Below are positions 1 to 8,848 of a DNA stretch of 64,000 bases, piece after piece. The DNA lies in assembly GCA_028344575.1 (NCBI GenBank), contig JAOMBO010000003.1, positions 1 through 64,000 on the forward strand, given 5' to 3'. The position numbers were made by a program, and so were the translations under genes. Each line of letters begins with the position of its first letter. Position 1 is the first letter of the stretch. This DNA is from Candidatus Nitrosopelagicus sp. (GTDB lineage Archaea; Thermoproteota; Nitrososphaeria; Nitrososphaerales; Nitrosopumilaceae). Below the pieces are notes generated by a model. The model had not been told where the DNA came from, ran no database searches, and saw only the letters and a program-made list of their open reading frames with translations.

Positions 1-1
1 A

Positions 2-268
2 AAAGAACTTGCAGCAGCTAAAGCAGAAAAAGAACAGCTAGAGCGTGAAGAGGAATCTCAAAATGAAGACGTTGATCTTGCAACTGAACTTAAAAATGAA
101 TTAGAAAATTTGCGTAAAGAACTTGAATCTGTAGATGATGATTCTGATTCTTTAGATTCTGTTAATCCTGAAGATGCTAAAAATGCATATGCTGCAGAAA
201 TGAAAAAGAAAGGTGCAACGTTACCAAAAGGGTTCATTAAAGATGCAAAAGCAAACACTGGACATTAA
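2..268 (+). CDS. C-terminal end of an unidentified charged coiled-coil protein (5' truncated)
   Basis: The window opens inside this reading frame; 88 residues and the stop codon are visible. The visible part is very rich in Lys, Glu and Asp. A heptad-like helix fills its first half, followed by an acidic Asp/Ser linker and a short C-terminal segment containing KKKGATLPKGF. I do not recognise the family. The start and any upstream domains lie outside the window, so no function is assigned. Confidence 0.6.
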   Translation, partial: KELAAAKAEKEQLEREEESQNEDVDLATELKNELENLRKELESVDDDSDSLDSVNPEDAKNAYAAEMKKKGATLPKGFIKDAKANTGH

Positions 269-323
269 CCACTAGATCAAAAACCTATCAATAATTATAT
301 ACTCTTTTTAAAATTCTAGAACT

Positions 324-635
324 ATGGGTAAATGGGCAGATTTTGTTGTTAGTGGAATAACTAAGGGTCCGGGTCTTGCTAACATAACTCATGTTCAGAT
401 TCATGAAGATTATGGAACTGAATTTGGAAAACCACAAATTGTCGACAAAAAAACCATTGCATCACAAATTAAAAAAGGGAAAAAATATCTTACAATATAC
501 AAAAAAAATGAAACAGATTGGGAGCCTGGTGAAATTATTCACACATATGTCCTAAATGGCGAAACTCATATTCGAACTGATAACAACAAGGTGGAAGGCG
601 ATAGCTTGGGAACCTTGCCTGAAATTGAATCTTAA
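324..635 (+). CDS. DUF3892-like small protein
   Basis: This is a 103-residue soluble protein with no signal peptide or membrane segment. The N-terminal pattern (ADFVVSGITK, then a VQIHEDYG-type segment, then a polar KKTIASQIKKGKKY stretch) resembles the DUF3892 family, whose members are small beta-rich proteins of unknown role. The ATG follows a 55-bp gap that holds a TATA-like TTATATACTC at about 295. It precedes the aminopeptidase gene on the same strand by 33 bp and may be co-transcribed. The family call is from memory of the motif only. Confidence 0.55.
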   Translation: MGKWADFVVSGITKGPGLANITHVQIHEDYGTEFGKPQIVDKKTIASQIKKGKKYLTIYKKNETDWEPGEIIHTYVLNGETHIRTDNNKVEGDSLGTLPEIES

Positions 636-668
636 TCTTTAGATAAGCCATTTTTTTCAAGTAACATA

Positions 669-3164
669 ATGGGAATATCTGAAATAAATTATGATATCCA
701 ATTTGAGCCTATTTTCTCTAATTTCACATTCAAAGGGATAGAAATTTTATCATTTAAGACAACTTCTTCAAATAAATTCACACTACATTGTGCTGAAATT
801 AAAATACAAAAATGCTACATACTTTCTAAAAGTAAGACAATTGAAGTAAAATTCAAACTTGATGCAAAAAATGAATCTCTTTCTATTACTTCAGGAAAAA
901 AGGTCTCAGGAAAAATTAAACTTTGTATCGAATATACTGGAATCTTAAATGATCGTCTTTTAGGATTTTATCGAAGTAAATACACTGATCCTGCTGGTAA
1001 AACCAAATACATGGCTACCACTCAATTTGAGGCTGCAGATGCAAGACGTGCATTTCCATGTTGGGATGAACCCGCAACAAAGGCAACTTTTGATGTATCT
1101 CTTCTAGTGGAGAAAAATTACATGGCAATATCAAACATGCCTGTTAGAAAAAAACAAAATTTTGGTTCAAAAATAATCTATGAATTTGAACGTACTCCAA
1201 TCATGTCAACTTATCTTCTCTATCTTGGAGTTGGTGAATTCGAGTATTTGGAAACCAAATTGAGGAATATCAAAATTCGTGTTTTAACAACAAAGGGAAA
1301 CAAAAACAAAGCAAAATTATCCTTAGAATTAACAAAAAAATTCCTTGGTGAATATGAAAAATATTTTGGAATAAAATACCCACTACCAAAACTTGACATG
1401 CTTGCAATTCCTGATTTTGCTGCAGGTGCAATGGAGAATTGGGGTGCAATTACTTTCCGTGAAACCATACTATTGTATGATCCAAAAACATCTTCCACTA
1501 GAACCAAGCAATTCATAGCTGAGGTAATTTCTCATGAAATAGCTCATCAATGGTTTGGTAATTTGGTCACAATGAAATGGTGGAATGATTTGTGGCTAAA
1601 TGAGAGTTTTGCTACATTCATGGCAACAAAAATTGTAGACAAATTCTATCCTGAATGGGATTTGTGGGACCAATTCCTAGAAGATGCAATGAACACCGCC
1701 ATGTCACTTGATGCCTTGAAAACTTCTCATCCTATCGATGTTAAGGTAAACCACCCTTCCGAGATTAGGGAAATCTTTGATTCTATCTCTTATGATAAAG
1801 GAGGTTGTGTCTTACGAATGTTAGAACATTTTGTAACTGACAAAAATTTTCAAAAAGGCTTACAAAATTATCTCAAAAAACATGCATACTCTAATGCTGA
1901 AGGCCATGATTTATGGAAATCAATAGGTGAAGTTGCAAAAAAACCAATTGATAAAATGATGGACAGTTGGATCAATCAGGTTGGTTTTCCTATTGTATCA
2001 GTAAACCGAAAAGGGTCTCAAATTTCCTTAAAACAAACTCGTTATCTGTTGGAAGAAACAAAGTCAAGCAAAAAGGGAATTTGGAAAATTCCTCTAATTG
2101 TTGATGAAGGAAATATCACTACATCTCACATCATGGATAAAAAATCTCAAACGCTAAAACTAAAAAATAAAGAAAGAAATTTCATAATTAATTCAGGCCG
2201 AACCGGATTTTACAGAATGGATTATGATTCTGAAACATTGGATAATCTTTCTCTTCTAATTGATGAAAAAGTGCTTAATTATGTAGATAGATGGAGTATC
2301 CAAAATGACTATTATTCACAATGCGTAATTGGAAAGAAAAAGTTACAGGATTATCTTGACTTTACAAATGCATATTTTGATGAAGATAATTATATTTCAT
2401 CTCTAAACTTAGCTCAACATCTATACTCGTTATACTCTTTAACACATAAAGAAAAATTCTCAGATGAAATTAAACAATATGCATTTAATTTCCTTAGAAC
2501 TATTCATGACCGATTAGGCTGGGATGCAAAAAAGAATGAACCTCATACTAATGCTCTCTTGAGAAGCTTTGCAATTTCTGGATTAGGCAAACTTGGAGAT
2601 GAAGAAATATTGAAAGAATCAAAGAAACGATTTGATAAATTTTTGAAGAATCCAAATAGTTTATCTGCAGATTTACAAGAAACAGTTTTTGTTCTGATTG
2701 CATGGAATGGCAATGAATCTACTTATAAAAAATTTATGTCATTATACAAAAAGGCAAAATCTCAAGAACAAAAACTCCGATTCTTAGGTGCACTGTGTAG
2801 TTTCCAACAGAAGAATCTCTTACTAAAAACCTTGGAGTTTACCTTAGGTCCAGACGTTCGTTCTCAAAATATTCAAATGCCAATAATGAGAATTGCTGCA
2901 AATTTGAATGGTAAAGAATTCTTGTGGGGATGGCTCAAAAAGAACTGGAAAAAAATTGTCAAGAAGGCTGGAATTGGCAATCCATTATTGAATAGAGTTG
3001 TTGCAAGTATTGGACAAGTTGTCGATGCAAAACAAGAAAAAGAAATCCGTAAATTCTTTAAAGCGAATCCTTTACGAGGTACTGAAATGACTTTGGAACA
3101 AACCATGGAACGTGTCCGTGTTTCATCAAAATTCCTAAATTCAATTAAAAAAGAGTTTTCATAA
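669..3164 (+). CDS. M1 family zinc aminopeptidase (tricorn-interacting factor F2/F3 type)
   Basis: This 831-residue cytosolic metallopeptidase removes N-terminal amino acids from peptides, probably downstream of the proteasome. The exopeptidase signature GAMENWG lies near residue 253. The zinc site HEIAHQW starts at His289, with the third ligand in NESFA about 20 residues later. An N-terminal beta-saddle domain, the thermolysin-like core and a long helical C-terminal domain give the normal length for archaeal factor F2/F3 enzymes. No signal peptide is present. The proteasome alpha gene is also in this window, at about 55 kb, but not in the same operon. Identification is firm; peptide specificity cannot be read from the sequence. 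Confidence 0.95.
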   Translation: MGISEINYDIQFEPIFSNFTFKGIEILSFKTTSSNKFTLHCAEIKIQKCYILSKSKTIEVKFKLDAKNESLSITSGKKVSGKIKLCIEYTGILNDRLLGFYRSKYTDPAGKTKYMATTQFEAADARRAFPCWDEPATKATFDVSLLVEKNYMAISNMPVRKKQNFGSKIIYEFERTPIMSTYLLYLGVGEFEYLETKLRNIKIRVLTTKGNKNKAKLSLELTKKFLGEYEKYFGIKYPLPKLDMLAIPDFAAGAMENWGAITFRETILLYDPKTSSTRTKQFIAEVISHEIAHQWFGNLVTMKWWNDLWLNESFATFMATKIVDKFYPEWDLWDQFLEDAMNTAMSLDALKTSHPIDVKVNHPSEIREIFDSISYDKGGCVLRMLEHFVTDKNFQKGLQNYLKKHAYSNAEGHDLWKSIGEVAKKPIDKMMDSWINQVGFPIVSVNRKGSQISLKQTRYLLEETKSSKKGIWKIPLIVDEGNITTSHIMDKKSQTLKLKNKERNFIINSGRTGFYRMDYDSETLDNLSLLIDEKVLNYVDRWSIQNDYYSQCVIGKKKLQDYLDFTNAYFDEDNYISSLNLAQHLYSLYSLTHKEKFSDEIKQYAFNFLRTIHDRLGWDAKKNEPHTNALLRSFAISGLGKLGDEEILKESKKRFDKFLKNPNSLSADLQETVFVLIAWNGNESTYKKFMSLYKKAKSQEQKLRFLGALCSFQQKNLLLKTLEFTLGPDVRSQNIQMPIMRIAANLNGKEFLWGWLKKNWKKIVKKAGIGNPLLNRVVASIGQVVDAKQEKEIRKFFKANPLRGTEMTLEQTMERVRVSSKFLNSIKKEFS

Positions 3165-3575
3165 TTGATTGCCCCAAAAAATTTTATAATTATTTTAATT
3201 GCAACTATTTCAGTCAGTACTGTAATAATCTTGGATCCTCTTTCTGAAAATACTGATTTTAGTAACTTCACATTTGATGCTGTATATCAAAAAGATAGTA
3301 ATTCTGTATCAATTACTTTTATTGACACAAATAAAAAATCATCATTCGCTGTTCTGGAAATTTTAGGTATGGAGAATACTTTTCATGAAGAATTTGAGAT
3401 TTATGATTCAAAATTTACTAAATTAGTACCACTTGATAAAGTTCCAAAATATGGGTGGAAAACCACTCCTGTTACATTGGAAATAACTTATGATGAGTAT
3501 GTTGTATACATGAAAACTGAAATTCATGGCAAGGATCAAATTGCCCCTGTTGTGATTTTTGGCAAGAGTGATTAG
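3165..3575 (+). CDS. Membrane-anchored or exported protein of unknown function
   Basis: This 136-residue protein starts with TTG directly after the aminopeptidase stop codon (0 bp gap), so translational coupling is likely. One N-terminal hydrophobic segment (residues about 5-22) acts as an anchor or uncleaved signal. The rest is a beta-rich extracytoplasmic domain with no cysteines. No catalytic motif is recognised. It may be a short Ig-like domain protein, but this is only a guess from the pattern of alternating hydrophobic residues. Confidence 0.65.
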   Translation: MIAPKNFIIILIATISVSTVIILDPLSENTDFSNFTFDAVYQKDSNSVSITFIDTNKKSSFAVLEILGMENTFHEEFEIYDSKFTKLVPLDKVPKYGWKTTPVTLEITYDEYVVYMKTEIHGKDQIAPVVIFGKSD

Positions 3576-3635
3576 TTTTTACCACCAGTTATCCAAATTA
3601 GCATTAGTTTTATACTCAGTTGTGGACAAAACATT

Positions 3636-4577
3636 ATGAAAAATTTAGGACTTGGATTGATGATTCTTACTATATGTTTAGCATTTACAGCAATTGGTTC
3701 TGAAAGCGCATTTGCAGAAGTAATAAAAATTGAAAATGCACGAGGTTCATCCCAACAAGGATGTGAAGTAACAAATCTCTGTTTTGTACCTTCGTATGCC
3801 ACTGCACGTGTTGGTGATACTATAATTTTCCTTAACGGCGACGATGCTGCACATACTGCAACTAGTGGCACTCCTATGACTGGTCCTGATGGAGTTTGGG
3901 ATAGTGGGTTGCAACAACCTGGAGTCGATTATGAATTAATACTTGAAACTACTGGAACCTTTGATTATTTCTGTATGGTTCACCCATGGATGGCTGGTCA
4001 ATTGCAAATATTACCTGAAGGTGCAGACATTGTTGATGATACTGCTTCCGACTATGGAACAACAGTTGACCAACTGGAATCTGTAATTTATGGAGATAAC
4101 ACTCCTGAAGTATCTGATAAAGATCCTGGAGTTATCAGCGAAGTATTTGCAAATATTGTCACAAGTGATGGAACAAAAGGTTCCCCACTAATAGTTGAGG
4201 TTGAATTTATGGAATCAGACGGATTTGTAATTAACCATGTAAACTATGATATCAAAATATCACAAAATGAACAAGTAATATTTGCTGAAGAAGATGCACA
4301 CCGTCATTTATTCAAATATCCTGTTCATACTACTGCTCCATTGGAATATGATCCTAAATCTTATCCTGTAGACATTGATGTAACCTTCCAAGGAATTGGA
4401 CACTTTATCGGTTCTTTGAATGAAGATGCAATACTTGGAGTTCATGGCCCTGTAGGTCAAACATCCACTTTTCAAGTGGTTCCTGAATTCGGCGTGGTTG
4501 CATCATTAGTACTTGTAATATCTATTGTAGCAGTAATTGGATTTTCTGCAAAAACAAGATTAATCCAAAAATTCTAA
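3636..4577 (+). CDS. Exported cupredoxin (plastocyanin-like) with PEFG-CTERM sorting tail
   Basis: This 313-residue protein has a signal peptide (cleavage near AFA-EV, about residue 28) and one cupredoxin domain. Its type 1 copper ligands are His73, Cys113, His116 and Met119 in a CxxHxxM loop. Cys43 and Cys49 could form a disulfide. A second beta-rich domain of about 150 residues has several His near residues 225-235. The C-terminus holds PEFG at residues 283-286, then a hydrophobic helix and a basic tail. This is the PEFG-CTERM signal described for thaumarchaeal archaeosortase substrates. It probably carries electrons outside the membrane and is cell-surface attached. The promoter region is the AT-rich gap before 3636. 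Confidence 0.9.
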   Translation: MKNLGLGLMILTICLAFTAIGSESAFAEVIKIENARGSSQQGCEVTNLCFVPSYATARVGDTIIFLNGDDAAHTATSGTPMTGPDGVWDSGLQQPGVDYELILETTGTFDYFCMVHPWMAGQLQILPEGADIVDDTASDYGTTVDQLESVIYGDNTPEVSDKDPGVISEVFANIVTSDGTKGSPLIVEVEFMESDGFVINHVNYDIKISQNEQVIFAEEDAHRHLFKYPVHTTAPLEYDPKSYPVDIDVTFQGIGHFIGSLNEDAILGVHGPVGQTSTFQVVPEFGVVASLVLVISIVAVIGFSAKTRLIQKF

Positions 4578-4999
4578 AATTCTTTTTTTAGGTTTTTCAA
4601 AGATTGTGTATAGAACTTAGATAAAAATTCTACAAACGCATCAAATTCATTCTTTGTTGATTTTGATGCAAAGTAAGATTCCCATGTAATTTTTACTGAT
4701 TTTAATTTATTTTTTTCAATGGATATTGTAGCATGATATGCAGCTAACGGTAATCCTGAAACTGCAATGTATGAAAAATATTCTTTTGGTTGCCATCCTA
4801 CTATGTGCTCTTCTACATCTGACCCATCTTCAAATGAGATTAAGCGTTTAGCCCCAACTCCACTTTTTCTCTCTCCTAAAGATTTTGTTGATTTCTGACC
4901 TTCTAACCAGTCTAATTTTGTAATTTTACTAATTTTTGACCAAACTTTTTCTAAATCTGAATCAATTATTACTGATTTCTTCACTGAACCTGAATTCAT
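4574..4999 (-). CDS. SRPBCC (START/polyketide cyclase-like) family protein
   Basis: This 141-residue protein shows the helix-grip pattern: an N-terminal strand SVKKSVIIDSDLEKVW, an amphipathic helix, a run of beta strands, and a long C-terminal helix ending in FYTQSLKNLKK. Members bind hydrophobic ligands or act as cyclases; the ligand here is unknown. It is convergent with the cupredoxin gene and the two stop regions overlap by 4 bp. A second SRPBCC protein is encoded at 21928. Confidence 0.75.
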   Translation of the reverse strand: MNSGSVKKSVIIDSDLEKVWSKISKITKLDWLEGQKSTKSLGERKSGVGAKRLISFEDGSDVEEHIVGWQPKEYFSYIAVSGLPLAAYHATISIEKNKLKSVKITWESYFASKSTKNEFDAFVEFLSKFYTQSLKNLKKEF

Positions 5000-5053
5000 A
5001 TTACACTTCAGTACTTCTCAAATTTATATAATTCAACTATTGATCCTTTGATT

Positions 5054-6349
5054 ATGGTTTTTGGTTGGGGTAAAAAGAAAGTTGAACATGATGAACCTGT
5101 GGAACATTTTACATCATCATATCAAACTATCACATTAGATGAAATCCCAAAAATACTGGATGATATGGTAGTTCTTAGAAAAGGAACTCTTGCAGCAGAA
5201 ATAAAATCACATAGAAATAGAATTGATCCTCAAAGAGAGATATTATTAAAAATTGCAAATGAATTATCTGAAGATGAATTAGATCCTGATAAGCTTGATC
5301 CTCATTTTCAAATAATGGTGAATCGTGGAAAAAAAGAGGTTATCGCATCCATAAAAAAAGAATTTGCTAATCCATTTCCTGATATTAATTCTCCAGATGA
5401 TGTAATGCGATTCAAAAAAACATCTACTGCAGGAATAAACAAAGTAGGCGATATGTTGGGAAAACATTCTAGAGTAATTCACATCTTTGCAGCAAAATAT
5501 GCTAAAAAACTTACAAATGATCTTAAAGAATTATCTGAGAATCTAAAACAGGTAGATGAATTAATTGATAATTTTGCCGCCACTGAAAATTCTGTTAAAC
5601 TCATTAATGACTTATTGGCATCTCGGGACAAAACCCTAGAAAAACTATCTAAACAAAATTCACGTATAAACGAACTAAAATCAACAATAAATGAAAAGAA
5701 AGAAAAAATCAAAAAATTCGAAAATGAAATAAATGAAATTAAAACTTCTTCTGACTACAAGTCATATACTGAGATGAAATCTCAATTATCTGATTATGAT
5801 CATGAGGAAGTAAAAATTCGTCATGATGTTGATGATGAATTTACCAAAATTTCTAGACCGCTTGGAAAGTTCGTCCATATATCTTCACATGATAAGGAAT
5901 TGAAAGATTTGACCGCAAAATTAGCATCTACTCCTTATGATGTATTGAATGAAAATAATGTTTCTGGAATTAAAAATATACTTGATTCTATTGTTACTGG
6001 AATTGACTCTGGTTCTGTATCTGTAAAGGATGCTTCAAAATCAAAAGATAGTGTTGCAGAAATAAAAAATCTTATTCCTTCATTAATTTCCACCAAAGAA
6101 AAATTTGAAACTAAAAAACATGGATTACTTGAAAAACTTGAGAATTTCGATTCTAAATCTCTCCAAACCGTTGAAAACAACCTAAAACATGATGAATCTG
6201 ATGTTTCCGATGCTTTATCCAAATTGAAAGTATTTGAAGATGAAAATCTTGATCTCACTAATTCTTTACCTACAATACTACACCAAATAGAAACAAATCT
6301 CAAAGATGTTACCTCTACATCTTATACAATTTCCACAGATAATCAATGA
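5054..6349 (+). CDS. Long coiled-coil cytoplasmic protein of unknown function
   Basis: The ATG at 5054 is preferred over a TTG two codons upstream; it gives 431 residues. Residues about 1-120 form a mixed domain with a conserved-looking start (MVFGWGKKK). Residues about 130-250 and 330-400 are strongly predicted coiled coil, rich in Lys, Glu, Asn and Ser. No Walker motif is visible, so it is not an SMC or Rad50 ATPase. The gene overlaps the following JAMM protease gene by 4 bp (ATGA), which implies coupled translation and a joint role. It might be a scaffold or a substrate adaptor; this is inference. Confidence 0.7.
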   Translation: MVFGWGKKKVEHDEPVEHFTSSYQTITLDEIPKILDDMVVLRKGTLAAEIKSHRNRIDPQREILLKIANELSEDELDPDKLDPHFQIMVNRGKKEVIASIKKEFANPFPDINSPDDVMRFKKTSTAGINKVGDMLGKHSRVIHIFAAKYAKKLTNDLKELSENLKQVDELIDNFAATENSVKLINDLLASRDKTLEKLSKQNSRINELKSTINEKKEKIKKFENEINEIKTSSDYKSYTEMKSQLSDYDHEEVKIRHDVDDEFTKISRPLGKFVHISSHDKELKDLTAKLASTPYDVLNENNVSGIKNILDSIVTGIDSGSVSVKDASKSKDSVAEIKNLIPSLISTKEKFETKKHGLLEKLENFDSKSLQTVENNLKHDESDVSDALSKLKVFEDENLDLTNSLPTILHQIETNLKDVTSTSYTISTDNQ

Positions 6350-6744
6350 TTTTTAAAACAAAAAAACTAGAACGTAGTCTTGTATTTCTTAATGAAACTC
6401 GTGATGGAATTATCTCCTATTGTAAGATAACGCATCCCGATGAAATGATTTTGATTCTTAAAGGTCATTCAAAAAAGGGTAAAATGTTTGTTGAAAGCTT
6501 AGTAGTTCCACCATTTCATGAAACTGGTCCAACTTTTGCGGGATTTCCTGCAAATCAACTTCCATTTGATTCTGATTATATCGGAATGGTCCATTCACAT
6601 CCTACAGGAACTGCTGAACCCTCTTCTGAGGATCTACATAATTTTTTTGGTTTAGTTTCGGTAATTGTAAAATCTCCCTATGAGGATGAAGATATCTTTG
6701 CGTGGGATAGTTCTGGAATTCCAATTCCCATACTTGATGAATAA
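6346..6744 (+). CDS. JAMM/MPN+ metalloprotease (Mov34-type)
   Basis: This 132-residue single-domain protein has the complete zinc signature H83-S-H85, seven residues, S93, two residues, D96. The probable upstream catalytic glutamate is Glu50 in MFVESLVVPP. Archaeal enzymes of this family cleave isopeptide or linear bonds to ubiquitin-like modifiers; bacterial relatives trim sulfur-carrier proteins. No ubiquitin-like protein, E1-like enzyme or sulfur-carrier gene is next to it. The start codon overlaps the stop of the coiled-coil gene, so the two form a pair. The substrate is unknown. Confidence 0.88.
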   Translation: MIFKTKKLERSLVFLNETRDGIISYCKITHPDEMILILKGHSKKGKMFVESLVVPPFHETGPTFAGFPANQLPFDSDYIGMVHSHPTGTAEPSSEDLHNFFGLVSVIVKSPYEDEDIFAWDSSGIPIPILDE

Positions 6745-6800
6745 TTAATTGCTAATTACTCAATAAGCCTTATATTTGAAATTAGGATAATTTTCTTATC

Positions 6801-7139
6801 ATGATTAACTACAAATCATATTTAATTTTCCTATTTGCATCTCTTGCTGTAAGTATTGGTTTACAAATGATTCTTCCATTTCCATACGGACTGGGTGCTG
6901 CATTAGCTCTCTTCATTGCATTCCCCTTAATCTTAAGACGAAGAATGATGAGTCGAATGCGAGGTGGATTTGGTGGCGGTTCTTCTAGTTCTGGCGGTTC
7001 CGGTGGATTTGGTGGTGGCTTATTTGGACAAAATACCGATAAACCTGGAATAAAATATGAATGTCTTGTATGCCACAAGGTATACAATGCAAGAGAATGC
7101 CCACGCTGTGGCTCTAGTATGAAGCGTGCAATGTTTTAG
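6801..7139 (+). CDS. Membrane protein with glycine-rich linker and C-terminal zinc ribbon
   Basis: This 112-residue protein has two hydrophobic helices (about residues 6-24 and 27-45) and a short basic arginine stretch. A linker of Gly, Ser and Phe follows (residues about 54-80), and then a zinc ribbon with two CxxC knuckles, CLVC and CPRC. The layout suggests a cytosolic zinc ribbon tethered to the membrane. A TATA-like TTATATTT lies about 30 bp upstream of the ATG. Function is not known. Confidence 0.75.
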   Translation: MINYKSYLIFLFASLAVSIGLQMILPFPYGLGAALALFIAFPLILRRRMMSRMRGGFGGGSSSSGGSGGFGGGLFGQNTDKPGIKYECLVCHKVYNARECPRCGSSMKRAMF

Positions 7140-7149
7140 GATTCAAAAT

Positions 7150-7485
7150 ATGTCTCAAACAGATTTAGCATTAGATGTAATTAGAAAGAAAGTTTTCTTT
7201 CATAATTCTGTCGATGTCTGGATATCTGCATGTGATGAAAAAAACATGGAATGGAATAGCACTGAAAATTATAAAAAATTTATATCATATTTATTAAAAA
7301 ATAATCTTCAACTCAAAGCATTCAATCTATGCGCACATGAAGCTGGTGCAGTTGAAGAAGAAAAAACAAAATTCACTGAACTGTTGGCAGAAGAAAAAAA
7401 CTCAAATCCAAATGCTGCAACTTATACCATAAAATTAAATGATTCATCAATTGATTTAATACGTAAATTTACTCTTACTGGATAG
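7150..7485 (+). CDS. Small soluble protein of unknown function
   Basis: The ATG at 7150 (MSQTDLAL) is chosen because an in-frame ATG at 7126 would overlap the upstream gene; this gives 111 residues. The protein is helical, with two Cys-containing segments (WISACDEK, FNLCAHEAG) and a charged C-terminus. No known domain is recognised. It is convergent with the ABC permease operon, with a single base between the stop codons. Confidence 0.6.
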   Translation: MSQTDLALDVIRKKVFFHNSVDVWISACDEKNMEWNSTENYKKFISYLLKNNLQLKAFNLCAHEAGAVEEEKTKFTELLAEEKNSNPNAATYTIKLNDSSIDLIRKFTLTG

Positions 7486-7486
7486 A

Positions 7487-8848
7487 TTATCTTTTTAGTT
7501 TTGGATTAACTATTGCATCTAGTGCATTTCCAATAAAAACAAATGCCAATCCTGTAATTGCAATTAAAATTCCTGGTGGAACAATCCACCACCAAAATCC
7601 TTGTGCTGCTGCACCATAGGTGTTAGCATCATGTAAAATTTGTCCCCAAGTTGGAAATGATGGATCGCCTAATCCAAGAAAACTTAATCCTGCTTCAGTA
7701 GTTATTGCCGCTGGTACTGAAATTGCAATACTTGCAAATGCATATGGTAGCAATTGAGGTAAAATATGCCTAAAGATTATTTTTGAATCCTTTTGCCCCA
7801 TAATCTTTGCAGCTTCAATATACTGTCTAGTTTTAATTTGAAGTGACATACTTCGTGAGACTTTTGCAATTCCTACCCAGCTAAAAATCATAAGAAATCC
7901 AATCATCAGAAAAATACTGTTACTGATAGTAACGGCTAGAATTATTAAAAATGGTAATGCTGGTAATGCATAGATGACGTCATTAAATCGCATCATTACT
8001 TCATCAGTTTTCTTTCCTTTGTAGCCTGAATAAACTCCGTAGATCAATCCTACCACAACTGATCCAATTGACACTGAAATTCCAATGAAAAGTGCAAGTG
8101 GTGTGCCCCACAATAATCCTATTGCTAAATCTCTCCGAAGTTCATCTGTTCCCATTAATCCATATGCTTTTCCACCCAAAATCATCTTTGATTCTAAAAC
8201 CTCTACATCTTTTCCAATTCCGTAGATGTCTACAATGAAAATATAATTGCCTTTTTGTATTTGATTTGTATATAATTCTGAGAATATTATTTCAGTTACA
8301 CCTACTTGAAAATCAAATCCAAAATCATCTTTGTATGTACTAAGATTTTTCTTTATCATGCTGTCTGTTGAAAAATATCTTTGATTATGAATTGTCTCGT
8401 TATCTGAATGTGGCAATGATGTAGATAACAATTCTAGCGTAATTCCATCTGGACGTATAACTTTGATTTGAACTATGTGTGAATCTGTATATTTTGTTTT
8501 CATTTCAAAAATAAAATCGCTTGGAAAATCATCATACTCGAAGTATACTCCAAACTGCTGTGATGTAAGGAAAATCCCATTTTCCTGTGACTGAAAAACT
8601 TCTGCATTGATAATTTTATGTTCTGGAATCTTATCTGAGGATAAAAAATTTACCCAACTTGGTACTGATGTCTTTGGATATGAAATCCATTTTTCAGGAT
8701 TATTCCATTCTTGAAATGTTGATGCTGGAATTACTGAAATTGTTATTATCGAAACTAAAATTAATCCTGATAAAATAAAAACTCCTGTTAAGCCTAATTT
8801 ACTCTTCAGAAATTCTTTTTTAATTTCTTGTGTTGATACACTACTCAA
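7487..8848 (-). CDS. Peptide/nickel-type ABC transporter permease, DppC-like, with a large extracytoplasmic insertion
   Basis: This 453-residue membrane protein has the permease EAA loop near residue 355 (EAAKIMGQKDSKII), followed by the DppC/OppC hallmark EAGLSFLGLG and FPTWGQ. Five C-terminal transmembrane helices match the family. Typical DppC proteins are about 300 residues. Here about 190 extra residues lie between helix 1 (about 19-40) and helix 2 (about 245), predicted outside the membrane and beta-rich. Its start overlaps the stop of the DppB-like gene by 4 bp. No ATPase or substrate-binding protein is adjacent in the window, so these must be encoded elsewhere. The substrate is unknown. 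Confidence 0.9.
   Translation of the reverse strand: MSSVSTQEIKKEFLKSKLGLTGVFILSGLILVSIITISVIPASTFQEWNNPEKWISYPKTSVPSWVNFLSSDKIPEHKIINAEVFQSQENGIFLTSQQFGVYFEYDDFPSDFIFEMKTKYTDSHIVQIKVIRPDGITLELLSTSLPHSDNETIHNQRYFSTDSMIKKNLSTYKDDFGFDFQVGVTEIIFSELYTNQIQKGNYIFIVDIYGIGKDVEVLESKMILGGKAYGLMGTDELRRDLAIGLLWGTPLALFIGISVSIGSVVVGLIYGVYSGYKGKKTDEVMMRFNDVIYALPALPFLIILAVTISNSIFLMIGFLMIFSWVGIAKVSRSMSLQIKTRQYIEAAKIMGQKDSKIIFRHILPQLLPYAFASIAISVPAAITTEAGLSFLGLGDPSFPTWGQILHDANTYGAAAQGFWWWIVPPGILIAITGLAFVFIGNALDAIVNPKLKR

Noticed and set aside
5054-6349. SMC/Rad50-type ATPase
   Set aside because: Coiled coil is present, but there are no Walker A, Walker B or signature motifs.
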